This document shows positions 45,668 to 55,745 of a stretch of DNA of 64,000 nt, in pieces. Below the pieces are notes generated by a model. The model had not been told where the DNA came from. It saw only the letters and a program-made list of their open reading frames with translations, and made no database searches. Source of the DNA: Phymorhynchus buccinoides (Eukaryota; Mollusca; Gastropoda; Neogastropoda; Raphitomidae); the NCBI GenBank assembly GCA_017654935.2, contig CM065699.1, positions 7,180,847 to 7,244,846 of the forward strand. Direction: 5' to 3'. Positions within the stretch are counted from its first letter, which is position 1. Each line of letters opens with the position of its first letter. The translations under genes and the position numbers were made by a program.

Positions 45668-46395
45668 GGGGGTCATTTCACAAGAGCGAATGCTCGTATA
45701 TAGCTATTAGTGCAATTCGGCAAAAACGGTCCTGTTCTTGTTCTTGTTGTCTTACCCTGGCTTAAAGACTCCAGGGATCATTCCAACAGCCGAAGCACTT
45801 GAACACTATAGTACAAAAGAAGGGGTGAATGCCAGAACTGCCCATCTATGCTCTTTATTCCTTTTGAGATAGACCGTTCTGGCAGGCACCCCTCGAAATG
45901 CACCAGCTAGGGATGAGAACATTATGTGACCGTTTTTTACTACCCCGCCACATGGACAGCCACACTCCGACTACTGAGGATTTTAGACTGATTATGTTAT
46001 GCTAGGAGCTTGTCATGGCTTAAGACAACCCCCGCACAACCATGCAGAGCATAACAACATTTCGTTGTAGCCTTGGTGTTCTAGCTTATGTCAACTGGTC
46101 TGACTGCAGCCTCATGTTAAGGCGAAAAAAGGTCCTAAGAAACACATTGGCGAATGCTTTGATCCTCTTCTAGAGCAAGCACTCGCGAACTATCACATGA
46201 CTTGGACGGGGTTAATAGATTTTTTGCTGTTGATTGGCCCATTGAGGTTTGGATAAAATAATATTTTTTGGGACATATCAGACAAGAGATTGTAATATTT
46301 TTCCGCAAACGTTTTGTCAAGTCGTTTCTTAGACCCCTTTTGGCGGCGTAACCGTAATTCCCGCTGCGAGCGACCTCTAGTGAAACTTCCCAGTC
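45668..46395 (+). mobile_element. MITE family E, copy 2, interrupted
   Basis: Left part TTTCACAAGAGCGAATGC ... CGGCAAAAACGGTCCT, right part GGTCCTAAGAAACAC ... GCGACCTCTAGTGAAACTT. It is split by an A-tailed insert at 45,734-46,130. Confidence 0.7.
45734..46130 (+). mobile_element. A-tailed retroposon inside family E copy
   Basis: About 397 bp, ending GGCGAAAAAA. GGTCCT is duplicated on both sides (45,728-45,733 and 46,131-46,136). A tail plus target duplication indicates retroposition. No tRNA head or coding region recognised. Confidence 0.62.
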
Positions 46396-46422
46396 ACCTC
46401 TAAGCTTTGTGCAGGGTTGAGT

Positions 46423-46747
46423 TTCACAAGGGCTAACGTTACGTAGCGTGAGCGCAAATCGGCAAAAACGGTACTAAGAAACACCTCTTTCGCCGACGTT
46501 TGCCTAAAACGTTTTAGTGTGACTACTCCGATACTGACTCGTGGCGAACTATCACGTGACTAGCATGGAGTGCATACATTTCTTGTTGTCGATTGATCCA
46601 TTACAGTTTGTTTAAAATAATAACATATTTTGACCAATCAGACAAGAGCTTGTAATATTCTTCCGCAAACGCTTTCTAAAGTGTTTCTTAGGCCCCGTTT
46701 GGCGTAAGCGTTATTCGCCCGGCGACCGTTATCTAGAGAAACTCGCC
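46423..46747 (+). mobile_element. MITE family E, copy 3
   Basis: About 325 bp. Ends are GAGTTTCACAAGGGCTAACG and, at the right, CGGCGACC ... AGAGAAACTC, giving inverted GAGTTTC termini. The internal ACTATCACGTGACT and GACAAGAGCTTGTAATATTC are shared with the other copies. Confidence 0.72.
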
Positions 46748-47464
46748 CCAGCTATGTGGGCGATTTAGTATAACAGGCGTGTGTCCTTATTTTTACGCTG
46801 GGCTTAGTTCCGCTACCTGTAGCGTACGCATGCGCGTTGTGACTTGGGCGAACTTCCAGTCGAGGCCTAGGTTCCGATTGATCAAAAAGTCAACAACAGG
46901 TAGGGTTATTCTCTTGCAGTTGTCATTGCTTTAATGGCTTAACACGGATTACCTCTGTGGTTTCTTTTTAATGGAAACCATACTTTCAAGTTTGTTGAGA
47001 CAATTTGGTCGCTGTCATCACTGACATCAGTGAGTCACTGAGTAAACTACTGTGTAATTGTAAAGTTTAATACTAGTTAGGGCAGGCCTAGTAGTGACTA
47101 GTCACTAGTGTCATAGTAGTGACTAGTCAGTAGTGAGTAGGCCTATCAATCGTGTGTCCAATCCCCCTCATCATCATGATCTCTTGTTTTCGGCTTTCAA
47201 TGAAGTCTCAACGTATCATTTATTATCCCCCCCCCCCCCCCCCCCCCCCCGGTCATCAAAATTATTACGTAATTCTTACCCAAACAAAATGTTACATCCC
47301 ATTGAATATATATTAAAAAAAAAGTATGAAGTTTCTGTTTCTGTGGATTAGTCAAAAGGGCCACTTTTGTGGCAATTTATCGACGAAAACTAGGGGAGAG
47401 CACCTATGCCTAATCCCTAATCTGATTATCTTTTTAAAGTGAAGTGGTGAGGGCCTAGGGTGTG
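46748..47464. other. Unassigned sequence
   Basis: It includes a small array of AGTAGTGACTAGTCA-type palindromes (47,088-47,140) and a poly-C run at 47,227-47,250. No gene recognised. Confidence 0.45.
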
Positions 47465-47468
47465 TTAA

Positions 47469-48163
47469 TGTCGTGCGCGTTTGAGTGACGAACTATATCG
47501 AAAGATAACTAACTTGCGGCTTAGCATGATCGATCGATTTGCTTGCGCTGACGAGCGATCCACCAATGACGCTAATATCAATCGATATTTGCGCCATCGG
47601 TGAATATCAAAAGTAGAGCTTATAAACGTATTCAAATTGGGTTTTTTAATGATCATCGATGATGATGACAACTTTGTTTTTGCACTTTCGTGGCTTAATT
47701 TAAAAAATAAAAAAAAACTTTAAAAAAAACAGTCGAAACGTGTTCGTTAGACTATGCAAACAGCAACTGTATGCGATTGTACTGTCGACAGCCAACTTCA
47801 TCCTGCTGACGTTTTTTGCTACGTTTTCTTGGTTTGAGGAATTTCTAACACGCATAAAGCCCATAGCATAAATATGGCTGCTGTTGGTATGGTTGGTTGG
47901 TACAGCACGTTTCAACTTTAAAAAAAAATTAATTTAAGCCACGAAAGTGTAAAAATAAAGTTGTCATAATGATCGATGGTCATTAAAAAACAATTTGAAT
48001 ACGTCTAGTATAAGCTCTATTTTTGATATCCACCGATGACGCTAATATCGATTGATATTTGCGCTAACGGTGGATCGCTCGTCGGCGTAACCAAATCGAT
48101 CGATCATGCTAAGCCGCAAGTGGATATCTTTCGATATAGTTCATCGCTCAAACGCGCAGAACA
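47469..48163. mobile_element. Large foldback element with TTAA flanks
   Basis: 695 bp. Arms of about 280 bp (47,469-47,745 and 47,907-48,163) are inverted copies around a spacer of about 160 bp. Ends are TGTCGTGCGCGTTTGAG and CTCAAACGCGCAGAACA. TTAA lies at both borders (47,465-47,468 and 48,164-48,167). The arms are rich in ATCGATCGAT-type palindromes. No coding capacity. The TTAA duplication suggests piggyBac-type mobilisation, though the ends lack the usual CCC. Confidence 0.8.
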
Positions 48164-48223
48164 TTAATACTGTTATGTGTGTGGGGATGGTTTTAAACTC
48201 CCTTTGCTAAGTAAAGTAGACCT

Positions 48224-48476
48224 AGGCTTGTCGCAGCAAAAAAAGTCGCTCAGTCAAATAAATCGCCTGGCTACTATGAGAGTGTGTATTTGCGACATTG
48301 AGCATGAACCACAAATTTCACTTTTTTCTACAATTCTACTTTCTAGGGATAGGGTTAGGGTTAGGTAAATGGTTCAAGTACAGAAAAAGTGAAATTTCTG
48401 GTTGTCGCAAATGCACACTCTCATAGTAGCGGGCGATTTATTTGACTGAGCGACTTTTTTGACTGCGACAAGGCTT
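48224..48476. mobile_element. Foldback element with TTAGGG core
   Basis: 253 bp. Inverted arms of about 100 bp include CTTGTCGCAG, GTCGCTCAGTCAAATAAATC and CTACTATGAGAGTGTG, around a short centre with GGGATAGGGTTAGGGTTAGG. ACCT flanks both sides (48,220-48,223 and 48,477-48,480), a possible 4-bp target duplication. Confidence 0.8.
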
Positions 48477-48593
48477 ACCTGAGCTGTAACCTTGAATGCG
48501 TTTGTGTGCATGTATTGTGTGTCATTGCTGGGGAGGTGTATTGCTTGCTTTGTGTTGTTATTTTTTTGGTAACGCCTGACTGACTGAAAAGGA

Positions 48594-48740
48594 GCCGCTG
48601 TAGCTCAGTTGGTTAAGTCACTGGCTCGTAATCTGTCAGGTTTGCGAGTGTTCGGGTTCGAATCCAGCTCGGGTCACAGTGATGTGTCCTTGGGAAAGGC
48701 ACTTTACTCCTATTTTCCCTCACTCCACCCAGGTGTGTGT
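48594..48740 (+). repeat. tRNA-derived SINE
   Basis: tRNA-like head with box A TAGCTCAGTTGG (48,601-48,612) and box B GGTTCGAATCC (48,655-48,665). It is followed by a conserved-looking body (GTCCTTGGGAAAGGCACTTT, CCTCACTCCACCCAGGTG) and a GT-rich tail. The extended loop and lack of a paired acceptor stem argue against a functional tRNA. The body resembles the central domain of widespread metazoan SINEs. Confidence 0.82.
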
Positions 48741-48779
48741 GTGTGCGTGCATGTGTGTGTTTGTGCGCGTCAGTGTGTA

Positions 48780-49380
48780 TGTTTTAGTTCACAATGACAT
48801 CATTATTACGAGCTCCAAAAAATGAGAAAGGGAGACAGCAATATTTTGACATATTAGATCTACAAGGTGCGCATCACCAATACACCCAAGAGGAGGCACG
48901 GTCTACGCGTACACCCCTACAGTGCTTGCAAAATAAGGCCAGGGCTGTTGTACATTTACCCATGCGTTCGTCATGCATTCTATTAACCAATTTATTGTGC
49001 ACCTTATTATACACTTATACGTAGCCATGGCAACTAAGTGCGTTAAGGAAATCATTAGTAAAATGAGATTCATCTTACCTTCTAACTCCGTGAAATTACG
49101 TCCTTTTCATTTTAAAAATGGTATAGAGAAGGAATAAACATGGGGAGAAAATGACAATGGTTTGACGTGGCTCCTTTAGAATATCTAGGATTTCAAGCGT
49201 GTGTGTGGGGGGGGGGGGGGGGGGGGGAGGGGGGGATCCACACGGATCCAACCAATGCGCAGACCTGTTAGTACTCTAGTTTTGTTTTCAGTAGTTTGTT
49301 TTAATACAAGTTATTATTTTTCGCTATAAGTTCCAAAATAAGTCAATAGAACTGACCACCTCAAGTTAGTCCATTCTGAC
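48780..49380. other. Unassigned, with poly-G run
   Basis: No gene recognised. A run of about 29 G with one A lies at 49,207-49,236. Confidence 0.45.
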
Positions 49381-49399
49381 TCTAAGGCATCAACATTTT

Positions 49400-50690
49400 T
49401 ATTACCAGCCGTGAAGCTAAGCTGGTAATGTTTTCAGAGAATTATGTTCCTGGCTGGCTGACTATGTTAACACGATAACATTTGAACAGAGGGACCCAGG
49501 ATGCTCAAATTTTGCATGCGGATAGGTACTAAGAATATCTAGGAGTAGGACAAGTTCAAAAATGGTCAAGGTCACTGGCGCCAAAAATGCTACAGAGCAC
49601 TTGGCACGATAACGGAAAGACCTAGGACGCTCACATTTTACATGCGGATAGGTACCAAGAATATCTGGGCTAATTTTGAAAATGAAGGTCATATGTCAAA
49701 GGTCAAGGTCACTGGAGCCAAAAATGCTGCTGAACAGCTGGCACGATAACGGAAAGACCTAGGACGCTCACATTTTGCATGTGGATAGGTACTAAAGATA
49801 TCTAAGCCAAGATTAAGAATGAAGGTCAAAGGTCAAGGTCACGCACCGAAAATGCTGTTGAGAACCTGGCACGATAACGATTGAACGGAGGGTCCTAGGA
49901 TACTCAAATTGTGCATGCGGATGGGTACTAAGAATATCTAGCACAAGTTCAAAAATGAAGGTCAAAGGTCAAGGTCACTGGTGCCAAAAATGCTGCAGAG
50001 CACTTGGCGCGATAACGGAAAGACCTGCTCACATTTTGCATGCGGATAGGTACCAAGAATATCTAGGACAAGTTAAAAAATGAAATTCAAAGGTCAAGGT
50101 CACGCACCAAAAAAGCTGCAGAGCACCTGGCACGATAACGGAAAGACCTAGGATGCTCACATTTTGCATGCGGATAGGTACCAAGAATATCTATGCTAAT
50201 TTTGAAAATGAAGGTTATATGTCAAAGGTCAAGGTCACTGGAGCCAAACATGCTGCTGAACACCTGGCACGATAACGGAACGACCTAGGACGCTCACATT
50301 TTGCATGTGGATAGGTACTAAAGATATCTAGGCCAAGTTTAAGAATGAAGGTCAAGGTCATGTGCTGAAAATGCTGCAGAGAACCTGGCACGATAACGAT
50401 TGAACAGAGGGACCTAGGACACTCAAATTTTGCATGCGGATAGGTACTAAGAATATCTCGGCCAAATTCAAAAATGAAAGTCATAGGTCAAAGGCCAAGG
50501 TCACTGGAGCCAAAAATGCTGCCAAGAACCTGGCATGATAATGTTTGAATGCAGGGACCTAGGACAATCAAATTTTGCTTGTGGATAGGTACTAAGGATA
50601 TGTAGACCAAGTTTGAAAATCAAGGTCATTGGTCAAAGGTCAAGGTCACTGGACCCAAAAATGCTGCTGCGCGTCTGATTGTCTAGCATC
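49400..50690 (+). repeat. Tandem array of about nine AGGTCA-rich units
   Basis: Degenerate units of roughly 125-150 bp share CTGGCACGATAACG, AGACCTAGGACGCTCACATT, TTGCATGCGGATAGGTAC, AGAATATCTA and an AAGGTCAAAGGTCAAGGTCA block. In the best units this block is three direct AGGTCA half-sites spaced by 1 and 0 bases. Blocks lie near 49,565, 49,697, 49,823, 49,967, 50,092, 50,225, 50,350, 50,490 and 50,636. Confidence 0.9.
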
Positions 50691-50729
50691 TTAATGCTCT
50701 AGTTTCCCTTCTAGTTCTGTAGCCTTTAG

Positions 50730-50733
<4 letters not shown>

Positions 50734-50781
<48 letters not shown>

Positions 50782-50986
50782 TTTAACCAGGCTTTGTTCT
50801 TTGAACAAAAGAACAAGAGATTGAGAAGAGAGAGATAGAGAGACTCAGAGAGAGAGAGAGAGATTGGTTGTCCACCCATGTGCATGCTTTCGTTGTTGCT
50901 GGATTGTGTCTTGTGCAAAACCAAAGCGATTTCCTTTGTATTATGATGCATTGGCTGACTAAAGATCTTGAATCTCGAGAGAGAAA

Positions 50987-51054
<68 letters not shown>
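50734..51054. repeat. Cluster of (GA)n microsatellites
   Basis: (GA)n at 50,734-50,779, shorter runs at 50,827-50,865 and a long run at 50,985-51,054. Confidence 0.95.
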
Positions 51055-51057
<3 letters not shown>

Positions 51058-51235
51058 TCTCTACCCCCATGCCCTTTGAACAATGTGTTCACAAGTGTAT
51101 ATTATGTTTCTGTATGGGTAATTCTACCCCCTTGTCCCTTTAAACAGGGTACCTCATAATAATACACTCAGAGATTCTCATGATCTTTGTGACCCGCCTC
51201 AAGAAAATGCATTAACAAACAAACAAAATGAAGGA

Positions 51236-51449
51236 CAGGGCTCCCAGGGACCCCATTTGGGGGTCTATGAAGTACTAAAATTCTAAAGGACCCTCTAAAA
51301 GAATGTGCAGGGGGTCCCAGGGATGCACAAGAAAAATTCTTTTTAGCATTCGCAATGCCACTTGGACCCTCTATCCCACCTCCAGGACCCTCTATGCTGT
51401 AAGTGGAGTCTCTGGGACCCCTTGGTTTGCGGGACGATTGGGAGCCCTG
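51236..51449 (+). mobile_element. hAT-type MITE (CAGGGCTCC ends), copy 2
   Basis: Ends are CAGGGCTCCCAGGGACC and ACGATTGGGAGCCCTG. AAGGA precedes it (51,231-51,235) and recurs at 51,453-51,457, after a repeated CTG. Confidence 0.8.
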
Positions 51450-51866
51450 CTGAAGGAAGAAAAGAAACTAGAAAGCAAGAGAAGACTAGAAAGGCAGTTT
51501 TAGTGTTATGTGCCATGTAGCCTATAATTGAGATGTCGGACACCATTGTCGTTACCAGTGGGAAGTGCATGGGAAGAGCAGAGCGAGAAGAGCGAAAGGA
51601 TTCTTCTCTGGTTCTGCCTGACTGAGTGAGCCCCAGTGCTACGAAAGAGAAAGTCGAAAGAAAAGGTTGGGTTAATGGTATGATGTGAAGGCAGGGTGTG
51701 TGGTATGTCTTTTGTTGTTGTTGTTCTTGTTGTGTTTTGAGATGTATATTGCAGATCTGTGTCTCTTTTTCTAGCTCTGAAATAGAAGACATTGTTTGAA
51801 TTTCTGTCTCTGTATGTCTGTCTCTCTGTGTCACTGTGTGTCTCTTTCTGTGTGTGTGTCTCTCTG

Positions 51867-51867
<1 letters not shown>
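51450..51867. other. Unassigned sequence
   Basis: No gene or element recognised; TTGTTG repeats at 51,711-51,732. Confidence 0.45.
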
Positions 51868-51962
<95 letters not shown>

Positions 51963-52034
51963 CCTCTCTCTCTCTCTCTCTCCCCTCTCTCTCTACTCTC
52001 TGTCTCTTTCTCTGTGTGTGTGTCTCTCTCTGAG

Positions 52035-52120
<86 letters not shown>
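51868..52120. repeat. (CT)n microsatellite pair
   Basis: CT runs at 51,868-51,960 and 52,037-52,120, separated by CCCCTCTC variants. Confidence 0.96.
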
Positions 52121-52127
<7 letters not shown>

Positions 52128-52688
52128 GTGAGAACTCTCTCTGTCTCAGCACCTGTCTCCCTCTCCCTCACCCTCTGTCTCTCTGGCCTATGACGTTCAC
52201 ATTGTGTGCATGTGCAGCATAATTGAAAATTCATGTTTGGAGATTGTCAGCCACATGATTGATTAAAGGATGAGATGAATATAATACATGAAAAATTGCT
52301 GAAGTCAAAATTGAAGGGACTGAATTTTTATTTTGAGATAACCAATGTTGTGAGTTAAATTTAAAAAGTCCTTTTAGCATAGAGATGATTAAACTGTGAC
52401 CAGAAAATGATGATGAGTTATCCAGTGGTTTTTTTTATATTTGAGTTTTCCAGTTTTGAGTTATCAGGAATCCACCGTAATACTGAATGTATACTAATCT
52501 GGTGTGCATGTTTTGTGTTGTGTAATTATTTCATTTGCCACCCGCTCCCAGTCCCAGTGACCTACTCAACTGAAACTAGTGAAACTTGGAAGGGGGTAAA
52601 CAATGCGTATGGGGCTGATTATAAATAAAGTGATATGTTACAGGAATCAGAATCAGAAAGGAGATGGGGAAAATCTCGTATTAGACTT
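52121..52688. other. Unassigned AT-rich sequence
   Basis: No gene or element recognised. Confidence 0.45.
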
Positions 52689-52693
52689 AGAGG

Positions 52694-52909
52694 CAGGGCT
52701 CCCAGGGACCCCCATTTGGGGGTCTATGAAGTACTAGAATTCTAAGGGACCCTCTAAAAGAATGTGCAGGGGGTCCCAGGGATGCACTATAAACATTCTT
52801 TTTAGCATTCACAATGTCATTGGGACCCTCTATCCCTCCTCTAGGACTCTGTGCTGTAAGTGAAGGAGTCCCTGGGACCTCTTGTTTTGCGGGACGATTG
52901 GGAGCCCTG
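52694..52909 (+). mobile_element. hAT-type MITE (CAGGGCTCC ends), copy 3
   Basis: 216 bp, flanked by AGAGG on both sides (52,689-52,693 and 52,910-52,914). Its right duplication overlaps the left target duplication of the next foldback element, so the two insertions are immediate neighbours. Confidence 0.85.
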
Positions 52910-52920
52910 AGAGGCTTGGC

Positions 52921-53324
52921 GGTAAAGGTCAAGATGTGCCACCCCCCCTACATTTCTCGATTAATTGTATTTTTCCGTTATTGCCTTTCTTACCATACAT
53001 AAAGCTGTATTTTAGGAACATTTTAACCAAATTATCTTTTTGGAATACTAACCCTAACCCTAACCCTAGCCCTAACCCTAACCCTACCCCCACCCTATAA
53101 GACGGAAAACGCAACGAACCACAACTGTGACAAATCGCGGTGTACTGCAGTACATAGTGGGGGGTAGGGTTAGGTTTAGGGTTAGGGATAGGGTTAGTAT
53201 TCCAAAAAGGTTATTAGCTAAAAATGTTCCTAAAATACAGCTTTATGTATGGTAAGAAAGGCAAAAACGGAAAAATAGAATTAATCGAGAAATGCAGGGG
53301 GGGTGGCACATCTTTACCTTTGCC
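52921..53324. mobile_element. Foldback element with telomere-like repeats, copy 2
   Basis: 404 bp, almost identical to the element at 23,074-23,479 and in the same orientation, with the same termini. (CCCTAA)n lies at 53,047-53,086 and TTAGGG-type repeats at 53,165-53,197. An exact 8-bp duplication GGCTTGGC flanks it (52,913-52,920 and 53,325-53,332). Confidence 0.94.
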
Positions 53325-53332
53325 GGCTTGGC

Positions 53333-53892
53333 AAAGTAACGAGTGACTGTGACGAGTAAAGGCTGAAAAGTCTGGCCCCCTACCAACTGATATACCGGTA
53401 CTCTGCAGGGACATGTGCTCTGAAAAATGGTCTATTCACGAGTTATTGTATAAATTGATGCAGAGCAAAGAAAGGGAAGCTGTCAAGTGTTATTCTCCTG
53501 AACCTCACTCACTTGAATCTGTTGTGCACAAACAGTGCATTCACACCAAGTACAACACATTTTGCATTCATTTTTTTAATGTACCTAATACAAACAAAAT
53601 TTAGAAGTTGAACGCCTAGTCTAAAGATGTGTGGGATGTGCGCATCTTTACAATATTGAAATGAAACATCTTCATTTCTTCATTGAAAAGAAAATTTATG
53701 TTAACAGGCCCACTTATTTAGAACAGAAAAAGCCCCTCCAGTGTTCATAGTTAGAATGCATATACTATAGTCTAGCAGATAAAAACACAATTTCCAAAAG
53801 AATATGTTAAAAGAGACAAAAGCCATTACAAAAATGGTCTAAGATACAGTTTGCTTTTTGAAAAAAAAGGAAAATGAAACATTTAAAGTTTG
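53333..53892. other. Unassigned AT-rich sequence
   Basis: No gene or element recognised. Confidence 0.45.
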
Positions 53893-53897
53893 GCAAG

Positions 53898-55661
53898 TGT
53901 GACGAGGTAATGGGTTAAAAGGCTAAGTCTCTAGGGAAGACTTTAGATAATTTGCCTTTAGCCCACTTCTCTAGGGTATGGGAGATGAGCAACTTTCCCG
54001 GCCCCTTTTCATCTAATAAATTTATATTTGTGCCCGGGTTCTGGCTCGTATGGTTGTAAGAAATACAAGTGGTTGAATTTGCTCTAAATGGCAGACAGAG
54101 AGAAGTAGGGTTTTACATGAAATTACAAGACTCCCACTCTCATCAGTCTGACCAAAGGGTTCAGGATTATTTGACACTTGTATTTTATTTACTCCCAAAA
54201 TCTGCATAAGATTATGCAACAATAATAATAAAGCAGCTCAATGGCGCCAAAACAAAATATGGTTAAAAAACAATGAAATCCGAAAGGATTCACAAGACTT
54301 TTGTCTTTCTATAAGGTTCGCCCCATGCCGGAAGGGTTACTAATTATCTTCGGTGTCCGTAGGAAAGTTCAAATGATTGGCGCAGTCAGGTAGACTTAGC
54401 TGTTTGAAGTTCTGGGCTTGCTCGTCAGGTGAGAGTAGCTCCCAGTCGTTCCTATTACGGCTTCGCGGGATGGCACGGTTCAGGCGTGGTCTCCTCGCGG
54501 ATTCTGGGTGCAGGTTGTCTTGGCGACGGACCCGTCTTGGTGCTTGGTGGAGTCCGGGATGATCGTCCGGCCCACGATGCCCTGCTGATAATCACAGGAG
54601 AAGGTGGATGTAGATCTCTATGGCTTAGAGACAAGGGGCTTCAGTCGGCAGGGAATTAGTGAATCCCAACCGGCTTGAAGGCTTCCCTTGTACAATAGCA
54701 CTACATGTAGTTAATAAATAAACTGAATTTCAGTTAACAAACTGAGATCAGTAAAACATAAAAGGTGATCAAGACATCATCACTCTCCATCCAACACCTG
54801 GAAAGGAATGGTATCATAAAGTGCAAGATTGCGGCCCATAGGTTTCCTACTAAAAATAGTGCAAGATTGCGGCCCATAGGTTTCCTACTAAAAATAGACA
54901 AAAGGGTTAGTAGGCATAAACTCCGGTTCTGGTACCAAAAGTGTTCAAGTCAAAAACACACACACACAAATAATCAGTGCACATAAATAGAATAGAATGT
55001 TTACCACTTCTTTTCTATAACATATCTATCTACTCCTTATTCATCATTGAACATAGGATCTAGATCAAAACTAGAGTCAAACAAACAAGATCTCAATCAC
55101 CTGCCATCAATAATACTTACTAGTGGGCTTATGATGACTGGTTGTGAGTGTTGCTCTAGCTACGTTTCAGCATCTTGTGTGACAACTTTTTCTCACCACT
55201 CCAATTATAGCCTTCACTTTCAAACAATGAAAGCCTGCTATTGGTGTATTACAGTCCACACGTCACAAGATTGCTGTTCTAAATGTACTGAACAATCACG
55301 CGCCTATTCCATCCTTAGCACATTCCTGACATTCCTAACCTTGTGATTGAAAAGGAAAAACCGTGTTCAAAGGGAGATAACCTCGGTTGTCACTTTCTTG
55401 TGATGAGCCGGTAGAAAGGGGGGGGGGGGGGGGGGTGAAGGGAGATAACCTCGGTAGGTGGTACGTGCTGACCGGGGAGACAATTCGAACTTGAAAAGGA
55501 CCTATCCCGGAATCGGCATTCTTTAGATGGTGGGTGGCAATTAACGTGGCGGCCAAGTAAAGAAAAGAAAAGGAAAAGGGGGGGGGGGGGGGGGGAAGAG
55601 GGGGGGGGGGGGTGTAGATAAGAAATAAAGAAAGCGGGTCGCGCGGGACACTTACGTCACA
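53898..55661 (-). repeat. 3' LTR (relative to coding strand)
   Basis: 1,764 bp with TG...CA ends. It contains a 38-bp direct duplication (54,820-54,895, GCAAGATTGCGGCCCATAGG) and poly-G runs at 55,419-55,435 and 55,579-55,612. These differ in length between the two LTRs. Confidence 0.95.
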
Positions 55662-55745
55662 GAGGCCCCCCGAAGAAAAGATTCTGGTACCGGAATCTTC
55701 CTGTGGAACGCCGACTCCACTTTCGACTTGGGCGACAGGGACAAA

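Noticed and set aside
48594..48680. Functional tRNA gene
   Set aside because: Box A and B are present, but no paired acceptor stem or clean anticodon arm is apparent, and a SINE body follows.
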